From positions 1 through 29,244 of IMG/VR virus record IMGVR_UViG_3300024999_002110: a DNA stretch of 29,244 bases; one strand, 5' to 3'. Position 1 is the stretch's first letter. Each line of letters starts with the position of its first letter. The notes below the pieces were generated by a model. That model was not told the origin of the DNA. It did no database searches and worked only from the letters and a program-made list of their open reading frames with translations. Below are positions 14,401 to 22,169 of the stretch, one piece after another. This DNA comes from a virus. Made by a program: the position numbers and the translations under genes.

Positions 14401-16939
14401 TATTAAATCCTGAAGGGAAAGTTGTACCATCTTCAAAAGTTCCATTTGCTAATAATTCTGGATATTCTGGTTCTATAATTTCTCCTGGTAATTGTATTCT
14501 ATTTATTGTTGGTTTTTGTGGATTATTTCCCAAATAATATTCTTTATCTAATTTAGCATAATAATTATTAGCATATATTCTATAAACTGCAATTGTAAAA
14601 TCTGTTGCAACTACTAAATTTATACCTATTATATTCCAAGATGTTATACCTATTATTGGTATATCTATATATTGTATAATATTTCCACTTAAATCAAATA
14701 CAATAAATTTATTTTGATTATTATCATAAGTTATTAATTTATCATAATATAATGACAATCCTTTACAATCAAATGATCCTTTAATATTAAAGTTATTTGT
14801 AATATTCCCTATTAAATTAAATATTTTCACTATTCCAGAATTTGATATTCTTGCAATATGATTATCATTAATAAAACAAAAATCTGTAAATCCAATATTG
14901 CCAGAATATGTTATTGTATTAGATAAATTATATACATCACCAATATTATTCATATACCATAATTCATCATTAAAATAAGATAATGCTACAATATTTATTT
15001 CTGATTCTATTAAATTTAATTTATTAGGGACAAATATATCTGATTCATAAATACCTGAATCTGTAGTAATATAATATTTATTTGCATGAGATAAATATAA
15101 TATAGAATTAATATCTTCATCAACAGAATAAATAGCATTCACATTTTCCACAGGAATACTACCATTGTCAAATATTATTTTATGATTAACATTATCTATA
15201 TTCCATAATTTTGCCGTATTTGTTATAGAAGGATAACCAGATAATAAATTTGTACCTGTATCATAATAGATATATCCATTATTTCTTAATTGCTCAGCAG
15301 ATATTTCAGCAACTAAATGATTCTGTCCATCATTCCATATTAATTTTTTAACTCCTGCAACGCTATACTCCCAAGGTTGAATAGTGTCTTCATTTTGTGT
15401 CATATATATTTTATAACTTGTCGCACCATCAACTGGACAAATTTCTATAGGAACACAATTAGTATTTGAAATAGCATCTGTTATTGCTCTTACTTCATTT
15501 GATCTGTCAGTCTCACCAAAAGAAGTACATGCAGTAACACAATAATATCTAGTATTATTTGCAGGAATATTTCCTCCTGTAGTCACTAACCATCTATCAG
15601 GATGAACAATATGAGGTATTCTTAAATACTGATCAGTATTTATATTATTTACTTCTATTTCTGAAATATTATTATTCCAAGGAGATATAGTATACTCAGT
15701 ATCATTTATTTTTGTCATTTCTGAATTTTGTAATAATGTAAATGATTTAAATGTATTAGAAGCAATAAATTCTCCTATTAATCCATCTGTTATAAACGAT
15801 ACACTATTATTATCTTTAATATCTAATTCTACATGATTAATATTTATAATATTGTCAAGATTAATTACATTTGTGCTATCAATATTATTACTAGGTATTT
15901 CTAATATGTTTTTATTTGAATTAATATTAATTGTATTAGAAGATAATAATGGTTCAGAAACTAATAAAACACCACCTATATATCCATTATCTCCACTAAT
16001 ATTAGTGATTTCAATATCTACTTTTTCAGAATATAATGTATTCATAATATAAATAATATCTGTTTGCCATTGATTACTTGTCTCTATATTGATAATTTTT
16101 TCATTAATTATATTTCTATATCTATCTAATAGTTTAATATTTACTTGAAAATTAGTTACTCCTAAACTCATAGAATATATAGTTATTTTTTGTTTTAGTA
16201 ATCCTTTGTCAATGCAAATATTATTTTGACTTATAGAACTATTATTTTGCATAAACATAGAATTTGTGCCAATAGGATTAATTTCTTCTATAATTGTTGA
16301 ATTTACACAATCCCATCCTGTAGGAATAATATCATCACTTGAATAAAAAAAATTAGAATTCATAATAACATTTTCTATAGGTAAACTTACTTGTGGAATA
16401 TCTAATTCTTCTAAAGTAAATCCACCATACCATGCTTTACCTACTGAAAATCCTCTATGTAATATATGAAAAAATAAATATTTTACTGGTCTTGAAGGAA
16501 TAAAAGTTTTTTTCTTAAAAGTAAAATCATAAGTCCCCTCATCAAAAGTTAAATTACCTCCACCAACAGCAGGCCAACCAGGAGGATAACCAATAAACCC
16601 AACATTTATGATTGGATTACCTGTGCAATTTTCAGCAGATACATAAGCAGATACTCTAATTGGTTTAACTTCTGTTTGATTAATTGCTATTACCTGTGTT
16701 ATACCACCAGATTGTTGTACTAATAGGTTAGTAATATCAAGCATAATAGATTTACCACCAGAGGGAGGAGATAGGGTACTCCAATCTGCCCCACTCGAAT
16801 CAAATCTGCCATAATCGCAACCCCCAAGGTAAAACCAGTAATCAGGAGAAATACCATTTCCTCCTAAAGTATCACATATTCCATTATTAGCATAGCAATG
16901 ATCAGAAGGATCATATGGAAAATTACCTTCACTGTCCAT
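11471..16939 (-). CDS. Giant multidomain tail spike with C-terminal glycoside-hydrolase-like TIM barrel
   Basis: At least 1822 aa. By eye: two beta-sandwich modules (residues about 1-330), an FN3-like module (about 440-550, YYCVTACTSFGETDRSNEV), a beta-propeller-like run of short repeats (about 590-800), three carbohydrate-binding-like jelly rolls, each with an N..F/GW signature (about 830-980, 985-1140, 1150-1305), an Ig-like domain (about 1323-1407), and a C-terminal barrel (about 1450-1790). The barrel carries DGIYIDDFWGE near 1568 and GYLLETW near 1655, as in the hypothetical glycosyl hydrolase family GHL15; these acidic residues are the likely catalytic pair. It probably binds and cuts a cell-surface glycan during adsorption. 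The ATG at 16939 has no good ribosome binding site, and the frame stays open upstream to 16999, where an ATC lies 7 nt behind AGGTG, so the true start may be further upstream. Confidence 0.8.
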   Translation of the reverse strand: MDSEGNFPYDPSDHCYANNGICDTLGGNGISPDYWFYLGGCDYGRFDSSGADWSTLSPPSGGKSIMLDITNLLVQQSGGITQVIAINQTEVKPIRVSAYVSAENCTGNPIINVGFIGYPPGWPAVGGGNLTFDEGTYDFTFKKKTFIPSRPVKYLFFHILHRGFSVGKAWYGGFTLEELDIPQVSLPIENVIMNSNFFYSSDDIIPTGWDCVNSTIIEEINPIGTNSMFMQNNSSISQNNICIDKGLLKQKITIYSMSLGVTNFQVNIKLLDRYRNIINEKIINIETSNQWQTDIIYIMNTLYSEKVDIEITNISGDNGYIGGVLLVSEPLLSSNTININSNKNILEIPSNNIDSTNVINLDNIININHVELDIKDNNSVSFITDGLIGEFIASNTFKSFTLLQNSEMTKINDTEYTISPWNNNISEIEVNNINTDQYLRIPHIVHPDRWLVTTGGNIPANNTRYYCVTACTSFGETDRSNEVRAITDAISNTNCVPIEICPVDGATSYKIYMTQNEDTIQPWEYSVAGVKKLIWNDGQNHLVAEISAEQLRNNGYIYYDTGTNLLSGYPSITNTAKLWNIDNVNHKIIFDNGSIPVENVNAIYSVDEDINSILYLSHANKYYITTDSGIYESDIFVPNKLNLIESEINIVALSYFNDELWYMNNIGDVYNLSNTITYSGNIGFTDFCFINDNHIARISNSGIVKIFNLIGNITNNFNIKGSFDCKGLSLYYDKLITYDNNQNKFIVFDLSGNIIQYIDIPIIGITSWNIIGINLVVATDFTIAVYRIYANNYYAKLDKEYYLGNNPQKPTINRIQLPGEIIEPEYPELLANGTFEDGTTFPSGFNIYGDSIVDSGFSNEVAIDGTRSMYFNFPKASWKSINKSNVPIIGGRQYNFSIYTKSTANSNGLLGIQFNTSDGSGDEEFYTIPYTITYNLNQIILQAPIDAIEVDFRYLVYGSDSQGITYFMNALSLKEEDSPIQTFEHLYNGNYSIYPVNSTIPSGWEVYGSSVGVNATVTNIENPIIQSSGKAFKITPPIYDDITDNWVIVQSQKFDVNVGDNLEVGFYFKRENIISSNLQISLHYYDANDNQDLTVYKYITVSNIGNQYKVLFEPNTTGYIKAKLRFWVFQGEYNWIENCSIIPIVTINNISNNDFSLQLSGWSNYGTNMSDEDVTGLGISIDSNIYHSTPLSCKFNIDRIDCRYTQIEQTVTLNQITPKKVIFNAWAKGENCINGANLWFETWIKYTDDTSEWNPLGTAQIWPSDTFDWTQLNFEFIPTKTIKEIDIIIDIGRGGTGIIWVDDIIVIEEQDIPIVDDVELTIPYTELNTETIKQIKLYSQLKYNGNNVEQKNLTVNYSISPNIGSIISLPTNSIGLSNAIYTLPSISSEITINASYEGITDSKTLTIYPLVLDNLQEPIIENNLPTNINNLYAEVIVPKIQKILPDVTKRIGRWEVFRPTVYNQKQMLDYDMHYSPISDWSNVKADVIYKLYPELFLFHYFDDLSDYPNQIGWQEIMAQRKEWFCVDATGFSSPFGDGRYYYDWKNLETVQWYVDRLIREREIWSDGIYIDDFWGESYGTLVDFNWSAEASQLLNFRSVYERLSSSANRMQLLANELHRQGKYLTTNFGCARDFNLDGTLVEDTKLLAMPFDGYLLETWLYTWTTNPDVITTEGFDLEFIKNEIDFIKWCGENDKWVVALARSSSELYPARMFSLAGFLMGKHKNAYYCHSDWGSDTYGSNWHEQMQPECFITTGNPLEDYQLNNGLFSRKFDNCVALLNMNEVTQSYILPSGTWYTMRGNNYSGTISVARRQGLVLVKIRP

Positions 16940-17029
16940 TACTTGAATATTCCCAAACGTACTAATGGTTAAATCAGGATTATATAATAGATTTGCGATT
17001 TAAAATCACCTACTTTGCAATATACTAAA

Positions 17030-17536
17030 TTATATTTCTTGTATTTGAATCCAAGTTGTACTACTATTAACTGGTGCAACATTAGCAGTAAATACAATTT
17101 TCCCCTTATTAAATTTAGGAAAACATTGAAAAGCACCATAAACAATTTTACTATTATCAGGACATATAAATGATATTTCTGTACCTGTGCCATCATACCA
17201 TTTAAACCAATCTCCTGATGCAACTTCATTTTCAAATGTAACAGTTAATGCTTGATTTTGATTATTATTTATAGCAATCAATATTGCTTTATTTGATACA
17301 GGAATTTCTATACTATCAGTTAATTTAATTCCATTCCAAGCAATTGTTGTTCTTTGTAAAAATGTTTTATTTTCACTACTTAAAGTTGTATCAACTGGCA
17401 ATCTATTTAATTCATTAACTCCTGTAATGCCATCTTCTTGATACATTTTACACGGTATTACAAAGTCATTACCATTATTAACTACTTCAACTGTTCCTGT
17501 TATTAAATTAAAATCTTGTGGAAATGTAAAAGGCAT
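17030..17536 (-). CDS. Tail-operon protein of 168 aa, unknown
   Basis: Begins MPFTFPQDFNLITGTVEVV, with AAAGGAG 14 nt upstream of the ATG. It reads as a beta-rich structural protein: an N-terminal strand-rich half and a second half (FENEVASGDWFKWYDGTGTEISF, then KIVFTANVAP) that suggests a small jelly roll with exposed aromatics. No catalytic residues, signal or membrane segment. It is placed between small tail proteins and the giant spike and is in the same reading frame as the spike, separated by stop codons at 17030 and 17000. Probably a baseplate or fibre-connector part. Family not recognised. Confidence 0.55.
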   Translation of the reverse strand: MPFTFPQDFNLITGTVEVVNNGNDFVIPCKMYQEDGITGVNELNRLPVDTTLSSENKTFLQRTTIAWNGIKLTDSIEIPVSNKAILIAINNNQNQALTVTFENEVASGDWFKWYDGTGTEISFICPDNSKIVYGAFQCFPKFNKGKIVFTANVAPVNSSTTWIQIQEI

Positions 17537-17560
17537 TTAATTATCATCTACTCCTTTCAT

Positions 17561-17836
17561 TTATGTAATTATTAATGTTTTTGCACAAGTATGAATATTA
17601 TAATTATATTGTATTTTAAATTTAGAAGCATCAGAATCATTCTCATTAACTAATTTAATACATCTAATATTCTCTTTATGTATAATTCTTAATGGACTTC
17701 CTACTGCTTCATTTGTAATAGGTATTTGTAATATTTCATTATTGTTATATATATTCAATTCTCCTAATTGTGTATAATTAGATTGTGTGTCTATATTTCT
17801 TCCTGGCATACACCCACCTATAAATACGTTTGGCAA
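17561..17836 (-). CDS. Tail-operon protein of 91 aa, unknown (TTG start)
   Basis: TTG at 17836 gives LPNVFIGGCMPGRNIDTQSN (first residue read as Met). GAAGGTG lies 6 nt upstream, whereas the GTG at 17845 would be part of that site. The protein is short, Asn- and Ile-rich and beta-like (ELNIYNNNEILQIPIT, then SPLRIIHKENIRCIKLV). Spacing to both neighbours is under 30 nt, so it is in the tail operon. No family is recognised. A head-fibre or baseplate decoration protein is possible. Confidence 0.5.
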   Translation of the reverse strand: MPNVFIGGCMPGRNIDTQSNYTQLGELNIYNNNEILQIPITNEAVGSPLRIIHKENIRCIKLVNENDSDASKFKIQYNYNIHTCAKTLIIT

Positions 17837-17853
17837 AATATTCACCTTCTTTT

Positions 17854-18468
17854 TTAATTAATTAACCACATTCTACCATTAAATAAATCATCTGTAGGGT
17901 TATTACTTCTTACTTCAATACTAGTTATATTTGAAGCATCTTCTATGTAATCCCATATATCACCATTATATCTGTATATTTTATTAGTAGATTTTACTTG
18001 TACTCTCCAACCAATTTCAGGAGTTGAATATATAGTATCAAGATCAGAAAAATTTGTTACAGGTGGTTTATATATTATTTTAGTATTGTCTACAACATCT
18101 TGAAGAGTTTCTGTTATATCTCCATTAGAATCAATTTGAGTGAATACTCTTGATGAATTTAAATACATACTACCTGTTCCCATATAAGAATATAATTGAG
18201 TTAATCCATTATTTAAAGAATTATGATAAACTATACCTTGATTATAATCAACATAAAATTGATTTTCACTAGGATTATTAGAAGTAGTTTCAATCCAAGT
18301 TATATCATTTCCTACAATTTGTACTTTATTAGCGTATTCAGGAATTTCAGAAAGAATTACTTTAGAATTTACAATTTGCTGATTCTCATTTATTTGTAAA
18401 AAAGGGTCTGTAGAATCTCCTTTTCTTCTTCTTGAAATAATCGAAGTTTGAAAATCAAAAACAGACAT
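17854..18468 (-). CDS. Phage tail/fibre structural protein, 204 aa
   Basis: Starts at the ATG at 18468 (MSVFDFQTSIISRRRKGD), which has GGAGGAG 9 nt upstream; the ATG at 18486 lies in that site. Typical minor-structural features can be seen: FYVDYNQGIVYHNSLNNG, a beta segment repeated in many Firmicute tail-fibre proteins, and WRVQVKSTNKIYRYNGDIWDY, a short motif often found where a fibre carries a disc- or carbohydrate-binding domain. The upstream gene ends only 18 nt before, so translation is probably coupled. The function is assigned from pattern and position. Confidence 0.6.
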   Translation of the reverse strand: MSVFDFQTSIISRRRKGDSTDPFLQINENQQIVNSKVILSEIPEYANKVQIVGNDITWIETTSNNPSENQFYVDYNQGIVYHNSLNNGLTQLYSYMGTGSMYLNSSRVFTQIDSNGDITETLQDVVDNTKIIYKPPVTNFSDLDTIYSTPEIGWRVQVKSTNKIYRYNGDIWDYIEDASNITSIEVRSNNPTDDLFNGRMWLIN

Positions 18469-18485
18469 ACAATCACACTCCTCCA

Positions 18486-19679
18486 TTAAATTATATTATT
18501 TAAACAACTTACTAAATCATTTAAATCACTTGCTCTTAAATCATCTGCGTCTTCATCATCTATAACATCACTAATTCCTAATTTTGTTGTTGGCAAATTT
18601 GTTCCATTCATTGGGAGAATGGCATTTCTTGATTCATTGAACATACTTGCATAAAATATATTACCACTATAAGCAATTGTAAAATTAATAGTAGATAAAT
18701 TTTTGTACTGTCTAAATAGATTTATTTTACTATTTAAATTATTCCATTCATAATAAATTAAATTTGTTGCTGGATCACCTTGTATTTTTGGCGTATCCCA
18801 AGAAAAATTACTTGGCCTTGCATCAGTTGTTACATATAAATCATTTGACCAATAATAACTATTTAACCAACTATCTTCAGGAAATACATGATAACTTGAT
18901 AAAGCATTAAATTTATATTCTGTATCTGGAGATAAATTTGTAAATGTTACTATTCTATCACCAGAATTATAACCATCATAATATATTCTTTGTATTTGTG
19001 ATAATACACCATTTAAATATAAATATACTTCTATTTGTGTCCAATTTCCTATCATTCCATCTGCTAGTCTAATATCAATAGTATATGTTGAAACAGCAGA
19101 CATAGTAATATTACCTGGAGATTTAGGAGTGGTTACATAATCACCTTCATCTCCATATGAGGAAACACCTTGAGAATTTTCTGCTCTTACATCAAAATAA
19201 TATCTATATCCATATAATGTATTATTTAAAGTATAATATGTATTATAAATTGGAGTTGCATATTGCCATCCACTATTGCCTATATATGCTAAAGTATAAA
19301 AATCAGCATAATCAGAAGGATTCCAATTAATTCTAAATGTACCTTCTCCTTGATTAGTTACCCAAGGTGTTCCTGAAGGTGTTTCTGGCGCAGGAGTATC
19401 TGTTATTTCTGAAATATAATATCCATCTCCACCAATAACATACCACGCACCTTGATAGTATGCTTTACAACAAAAACTATACCATGTATCAGGTGATAAT
19501 CCATCATATGTAAACACATTACCACCTACACCTGTTTGACCACGCCAAGCATAAGGGTCTTCTGGATCAGTTCCTACATACCAAGCAAAATCATCATACT
19601 CAGATAATGGATATTGTAAACCATCTGCATAAACTGTAATTGATGTTGATGTTATATTACTTGTTGATAACCATGACAT
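18486..19679 (-). CDS. Tail fibre protein with fibronectin III-like repeats
   Basis: A 397-aa protein with three or four FN3-like beta-sandwich modules, recognisable by the recurring end pattern L-S-P-D-T-x-Y-x-F: GLSPDTWYSFCCKAYY near residue 68, YGYRYYFDVRAENSQGVSSYG near 155, and NLSPDTEYKFNALSSYH near 250. The last 100 residues (ATNLIYYEWNNLNSKINLF, ending DDLRASDLNDLVSCLNNI) form a separate domain that may trimerise or attach to the next protein. FN3 modules are common in phage tail tubes and fibres and bind cell-surface glycans weakly. AGGTGA stands 9 nt before the ATG. It is the first gene of the long fibre operon that continues down to 9960. Confidence 0.7.
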   Translation of the reverse strand: MSWLSTSNITSTSITVYADGLQYPLSEYDDFAWYVGTDPEDPYAWRGQTGVGGNVFTYDGLSPDTWYSFCCKAYYQGAWYVIGGDGYYISEITDTPAPETPSGTPWVTNQGEGTFRINWNPSDYADFYTLAYIGNSGWQYATPIYNTYYTLNNTLYGYRYYFDVRAENSQGVSSYGDEGDYVTTPKSPGNITMSAVSTYTIDIRLADGMIGNWTQIEVYLYLNGVLSQIQRIYYDGYNSGDRIVTFTNLSPDTEYKFNALSSYHVFPEDSWLNSYYWSNDLYVTTDARPSNFSWDTPKIQGDPATNLIYYEWNNLNSKINLFRQYKNLSTINFTIAYSGNIFYASMFNESRNAILPMNGTNLPTTKLGISDVIDDEDADDLRASDLNDLVSCLNNII

Positions 19680-19714
19680 TTATATTATTCACCTACTTTA
19701 AAAATACAAATAAA

Positions 19715-19757
19715 ATATAATAGATTTAATATTTGTTATATATTAAATCTATTATAT
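19715..19757. terminator. 18-bp AT-only inverted repeat before the fibre operon
   Basis: Arms 19715-19732 and 19740-19757 (core AATAGATTTAATAT) are perfectly complementary around a 7-nt spacer. It lies between the 71-aa gene and the FN3 fibre gene. Being almost pure A/T the stem is weak, so a protein-binding operator is as likely as a terminator. No clear promoter is seen in the 120-nt gap. Confidence 0.4.
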
Positions 19758-19799
19758 AAATATTATGTTATTTATAGTTAATTATAGTATTATAATTAC

Positions 19800-20015
19800 T
19801 TATTTAACATTTTCTAATTGTATTAACATATCTTTATATTTAATAATATCAGTATCAATCCTATTAATTTCTAATTGAAGATTATTTTTTCTTGCTCCCA
19901 AGTCAATTAATTGTTTATAGATAAATTCAGGTGTTATTGTTTGTTCTTGAACAACTGTTTGCCTTACTTTCATTACACCATTATCATTAATTATTTCCAT
20001 AGTATTGTCTGCCAT
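19800..20015 (-). CDS. Small coiled-coil protein, 71 aa
   Basis: Begins MADNTMEIINDNGVMKV behind AAAGGAGGAA. The second half (IYKQLIDLGARKNNLQLEI and on to the end) is one continuous amphipathic helix, likely a coiled coil, and the first part is a short beta hairpin. Small proteins of this kind occur among tail genes as adaptors, but they also occur as nucleic-acid-associated proteins. It stands alone, with a 120-nt gap before the fibre operon and a divergent promoter region upstream. No family recognised. Confidence 0.55.
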   Translation of the reverse strand: MADNTMEIINDNGVMKVRQTVVQEQTITPEFIYKQLIDLGARKNNLQLEINRIDTDIIKYKDMLIQLENVK

Positions 20016-20136
20016 TAGGGAATTCCTCCTTTAAATTTAAATTTTATTTGTAGTTTAATTTGTAATTTAATAATAAATCATAATAAATTTATAATAATTA
20101 TATTTATCGACATTAAAACACATATACCAACATTCT

Positions 20137-20166
20137 TTGTCAAAGGAAATGACTCCTGACTATAGA
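20137..20166 (+). promoter_or_regulatory. Plus-strand promoter of the 69-aa gene
   Basis: TTGTCA (20137-20142), 18-nt spacer, TATAGA (20161-20166), 28 nt before the start codon. The -35 sequence read on the other strand is TTGACA, so an overlapping minus-strand promoter toward the 71-aa gene is conceivable, but no matching -10 is convincing. Confidence 0.5.
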
Positions 20167-20193
20167 ATTAACATAGAGAAAGGAGGTGGTATA

Positions 20194-20403
20194 ATGAGTA
20201 TAGGTGGATTTAGAATGCCACAAATACCATCAATTGAAACTGATAGTGATTGTGAACATATTCCAATTTGTGAAAAACTAGATATAATTACAAAAGATTG
20301 TTTTAGAGGAGTGCATCCTATGAGAAGATGCAATCAAGGTCAATATGCTCAAATTAAAATTCTTTCAATGATTCTAAATCGACTCCCATCCCAACAAGAA
20401 TAA
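20194..20403 (+). CDS. Unknown 69-aa protein on the plus strand
   Basis: The start ATG (MSIGGFRMPQIPSIETD) has a perfect AAAGGAGGTG site, and a promoter lies just upstream, so this is a real gene running against its surroundings. The protein contains CEHIPIC and two further cysteines (DCFRG and RRCNQG), an arrangement that could bind a metal ion, followed by an amphipathic helix (YAQIKILSMILNRL). No signal peptide or membrane span. Its 3' end overlaps that of the minus-strand 52-aa gene by 50 nt, which would allow antisense interference between them. No family recognised. Confidence 0.65.
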   Translation: MSIGGFRMPQIPSIETDSDCEHIPICEKLDIITKDCFRGVHPMRRCNQGQYAQIKILSMILNRLPSQQE

Positions 20404-20512
20404 ATTTTTGTAATTCTTTTATTTTTAAAATTTCTATAAACATACTTTCCAACTGTTCTTTAAGAGCAGTTTCTTTTTGTTCATTTGTTTGGACAGTTTT
20501 TTCTTTATTCAT
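20354..20512 (-). CDS. Unknown 52-aa protein
   Basis: A short frame starting at an ATG (MNKEKTVQTNEQKETALKEQ) 8 nt behind AAAAAGGAGTG and ending at TAA 20354. The product is a charged N-terminal helix followed by a more hydrophobic helix (LESMFIEILKIKELQKFILV). It follows the terminator of the antirepressor operon, so it must depend on read-through or its own weak promoter. The good ribosome binding site and normal amino-acid content argue that it is a gene. Function unknown. Confidence 0.5.
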   Translation of the reverse strand: MNKEKTVQTNEQKETALKEQLESMFIEILKIKELQKFILVGMGVDLESLKEF

Positions 20513-20555
20513 AATAAAAACACTCCTTTTTATTTTATTTTATTATATTTGATTA

Positions 20556-20583
20556 AAATAAAAAGACCTCTTAATGAGGTCTT
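20556..20583 (-). terminator. Intrinsic terminator of the antirepressor operon
   Basis: AAGACCTC (20563-20570) and GAGGTCTT (20576-20583) form a perfect 8-bp stem with a 5-nt loop, followed on the minus strand by TTTTTATTTT. It is 25 nt beyond the antirepressor stop codon. Confidence 0.85.
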
Positions 20584-20607
20584 AATTGTTAACACATTTT
20601 AATTAAA

Positions 20608-21303
20608 TTAATTAACTTTATTCTCAAGTAGATTAACATTCTTTTTATTCCAACGCTTTAGAATATACTGAATACCCTTTGGTGTCACAAGTGTAACCGG
20701 AATATCCACAATTTCACCTTTTATATACATAGATTTTATAATCACTAAAAAGTATCCAGCGTCGATAAATTGTTGTCTAGGTATATTATGTCTTTCCTTT
20801 TTCGACATTAATATATCTTCACTTCTGAGAAAGGCGAACATTTTATTCCTGCCTTTGAGTTTTAATACTTTAGCAACTTGGAGCATTGTGAAGTTGCTCC
20901 TTGTGTTAATTACTTGGTTATAGAATTCTATTTTAGGTTGTTGTTCCTCTAGTTTTTGTTGGAGCAGTATTAATTCTCCTTTCCTTAAACCTTCTAAAAG
21001 ATTCCAAACCCAATCCATAAAAGCATTTGCATTTGACTGTCTACTCCAACGACATATTTCATAAATACCTCTTGCTTCGTATAAATATGTGTTTCTTCCG
21101 TTTACCAAAGTGGTAAATGAATATTTATCAAGTCGCTCTTTATGCCTATCATGAATTTTCCCAATTGCAGTCATCGGATCTGAGTATTCCAAAGCAATCC
21201 CCATTTGTTCTCTTGTCATAAAAATATCATTATTAATATTTCTATATAAATCACATACAGTACCCTGAAAATTTTCACTCTTATATAATACTAAATCATT
21301 CAT
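20608..21303 (-). CDS. Phage antirepressor, BRO-N plus KilAC (ANT) domains
   Basis: 231 aa from the ATG at 21303 (MNDLVLYKSENFQGTVCDLY), which overlaps the end of the upstream gene by 8 nt and uses GGTGAG as ribosome binding site. Residues about 1-105 form a BRO-N DNA-binding domain (FMTREQMGIALEY, then NTYLYEARGIYEICRWSR). Residues about 130-220 form a KilAC/ANT domain (NFTMLQVAKVLKLKGRNKMF, FLRSEDIL, then GIQYILKRW). Proteins of this build are made by temperate phages to antagonise the lysogeny repressor or to switch genes directly. Here the natural partner is the XRE repressor 600 nt upstream. It shares a promoter with the zinc-ribbon gene. Confidence 0.85.
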   Translation of the reverse strand: MNDLVLYKSENFQGTVCDLYRNINNDIFMTREQMGIALEYSDPMTAIGKIHDRHKERLDKYSFTTLVNGRNTYLYEARGIYEICRWSRQSNANAFMDWVWNLLEGLRKGELILLQQKLEEQQPKIEFYNQVINTRSNFTMLQVAKVLKLKGRNKMFAFLRSEDILMSKKERHNIPRQQFIDAGYFLVIIKSMYIKGEIVDIPVTLVTPKGIQYILKRWNKKNVNLLENKVN

Positions 21304-21790
21304 CTTGCTCACCAACTTCTCCAACGAAGCTAAAAATACAACTGTCACAAAAATCTAAAGAATTAACAATTTCACCACTATTTTCTCCATCATCATAATG
21401 ACTTCCGTAATTAATACTGCCACTGTGGACTCTCCATATTGTTTCTTCTGGCACTAATATTTCTTTGCCACATTTATAACATCTAGGATATATAAATTTT
21501 CTTTCTAATGTACAGACACCAACTATGTAGTCATTAGTTTTAATAGAAACCACATCAAAATAAAAATCATTATTCAAATTAGATATTGAATTAATTTTAC
21601 TTAACTCAATAGAAGTTACTACACAATCATCCTCTGATTGATCATGAAATTGGATATATTCATCTGTTAATTGGTAGGAGAATGAGTTATAAACGTAAGT
21701 TGCTGATAGTGTATTATTTAGTAAAGAGTGGAAACTTATTTCACATTTTCTGTCTACGAATTGGTTTAGTAGATTATAGTTATTCTTCAT
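21296..21790 (-). CDS. Zinc-ribbon protein of 164 aa, unknown
   Basis: Begins MKNNYNLLNQFVDRKCEISF behind GGAGGAG. The first 100 residues look like a small beta-barrel (FYFDVVSIKTNDYIVGVCTL). The end carries CYKCGKE and, after 35 residues rich in Gly, Asp and His, FCDSC, which together make a plausible four-cysteine zinc site. It is translationally coupled to the antirepressor, so both are under the promoter at 21855-21883. A role in modulating repressor or host RNA polymerase would suit this place, but no family is recognised and this is only context. Confidence 0.6.
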   Translation of the reverse strand: MKNNYNLLNQFVDRKCEISFHSLLNNTLSATYVYNSFSYQLTDEYIQFHDQSEDDCVVTSIELSKINSISNLNNDFYFDVVSIKTNDYIVGVCTLERKFIYPRCYKCGKEILVPEETIWRVHSGSINYGSHYDDGENSGEIVNSLDFCDSCIFSFVGEVGEQDE

Positions 21791-21844
21791 AATAAAAACT
21801 CCTCCATTTAATTTAATTATAAGGTGCGTAAATCAAAATCAACC

Positions 21845-21883
21845 TTACAATCATATTGTAATAGAAGAGTTTCATTTTGTCAA
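21845..21883 (-). promoter_or_regulatory. Promoter with overlapping operator for the zinc-ribbon/antirepressor operon
   Basis: Minus strand: TTGACA (21883-21878), exactly 17 nt, TACAAT (21860-21855). A perfect palindrome TTACAAT-CAT-ATTGTAA (21845-21861) covers the -10 element, the place where a repressor would block transcription. The XRE repressor next door is the obvious candidate ligand. Confidence 0.7.
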
Positions 21884-21919
21884 TAATAACTTTACAAAAT
21901 TAATAATAAAAATTTCTAT

Positions 21920-22144
21920 TTAGTCTTTGATAATTTTACATTCATATAAATCTGTTATTTTACAATCTAAAGCGTAAGCTATTTTTTCTAATGATTGTAT
22001 AGTAGGGTTATCTGATTTTTCAAGTGAATTGAGATTTTGTCTACTAACACCTGCTTTATTAGCAATAAAAGTTCTGCTTGTTCCATACTTTGCTTGATAC
22101 TCATTTATTCTTTCTTCTATTTTATTGGTTATTTTAATCTTCAT
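21920..22144 (-). CDS. XRE-family (Cro/CI-type) repressor, short form
   Basis: 74 aa from the ATG at 22144 (MKIKITNKIEERINEYQAKY). The helix-turn-helix is clear: TSRTFIANKAGVSRQNLNSLE, then NPTIQSLEKIAYALDCKITDLYE, the standard XRE core that ends with a helix after a conserved Leu-Tyr. There is no C-terminal peptidase domain, so induction would not follow the RecA/LexA route; an antirepressor is the expected switch. A GTG start 21 nt upstream is possible. It is transcribed separately from the antirepressor operon, and an imperfect dyad overlaps its weak promoter, which suggests autoregulation. Confidence 0.85.
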   Translation of the reverse strand: MKIKITNKIEERINEYQAKYGTSRTFIANKAGVSRQNLNSLEKSDNPTIQSLEKIAYALDCKITDLYECKIIKD

Positions 22145-22169
22145 ATAAACCACACCATCCTTCACCTAT

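Noticed and set aside
16969-17235. Minus-strand frame overlapping the 168-aa gene
   Set aside because: Shifted frame of the 168-aa gene with no ribosome binding site. Considered as a frameshifted extension of the spike but it does not join its frame.
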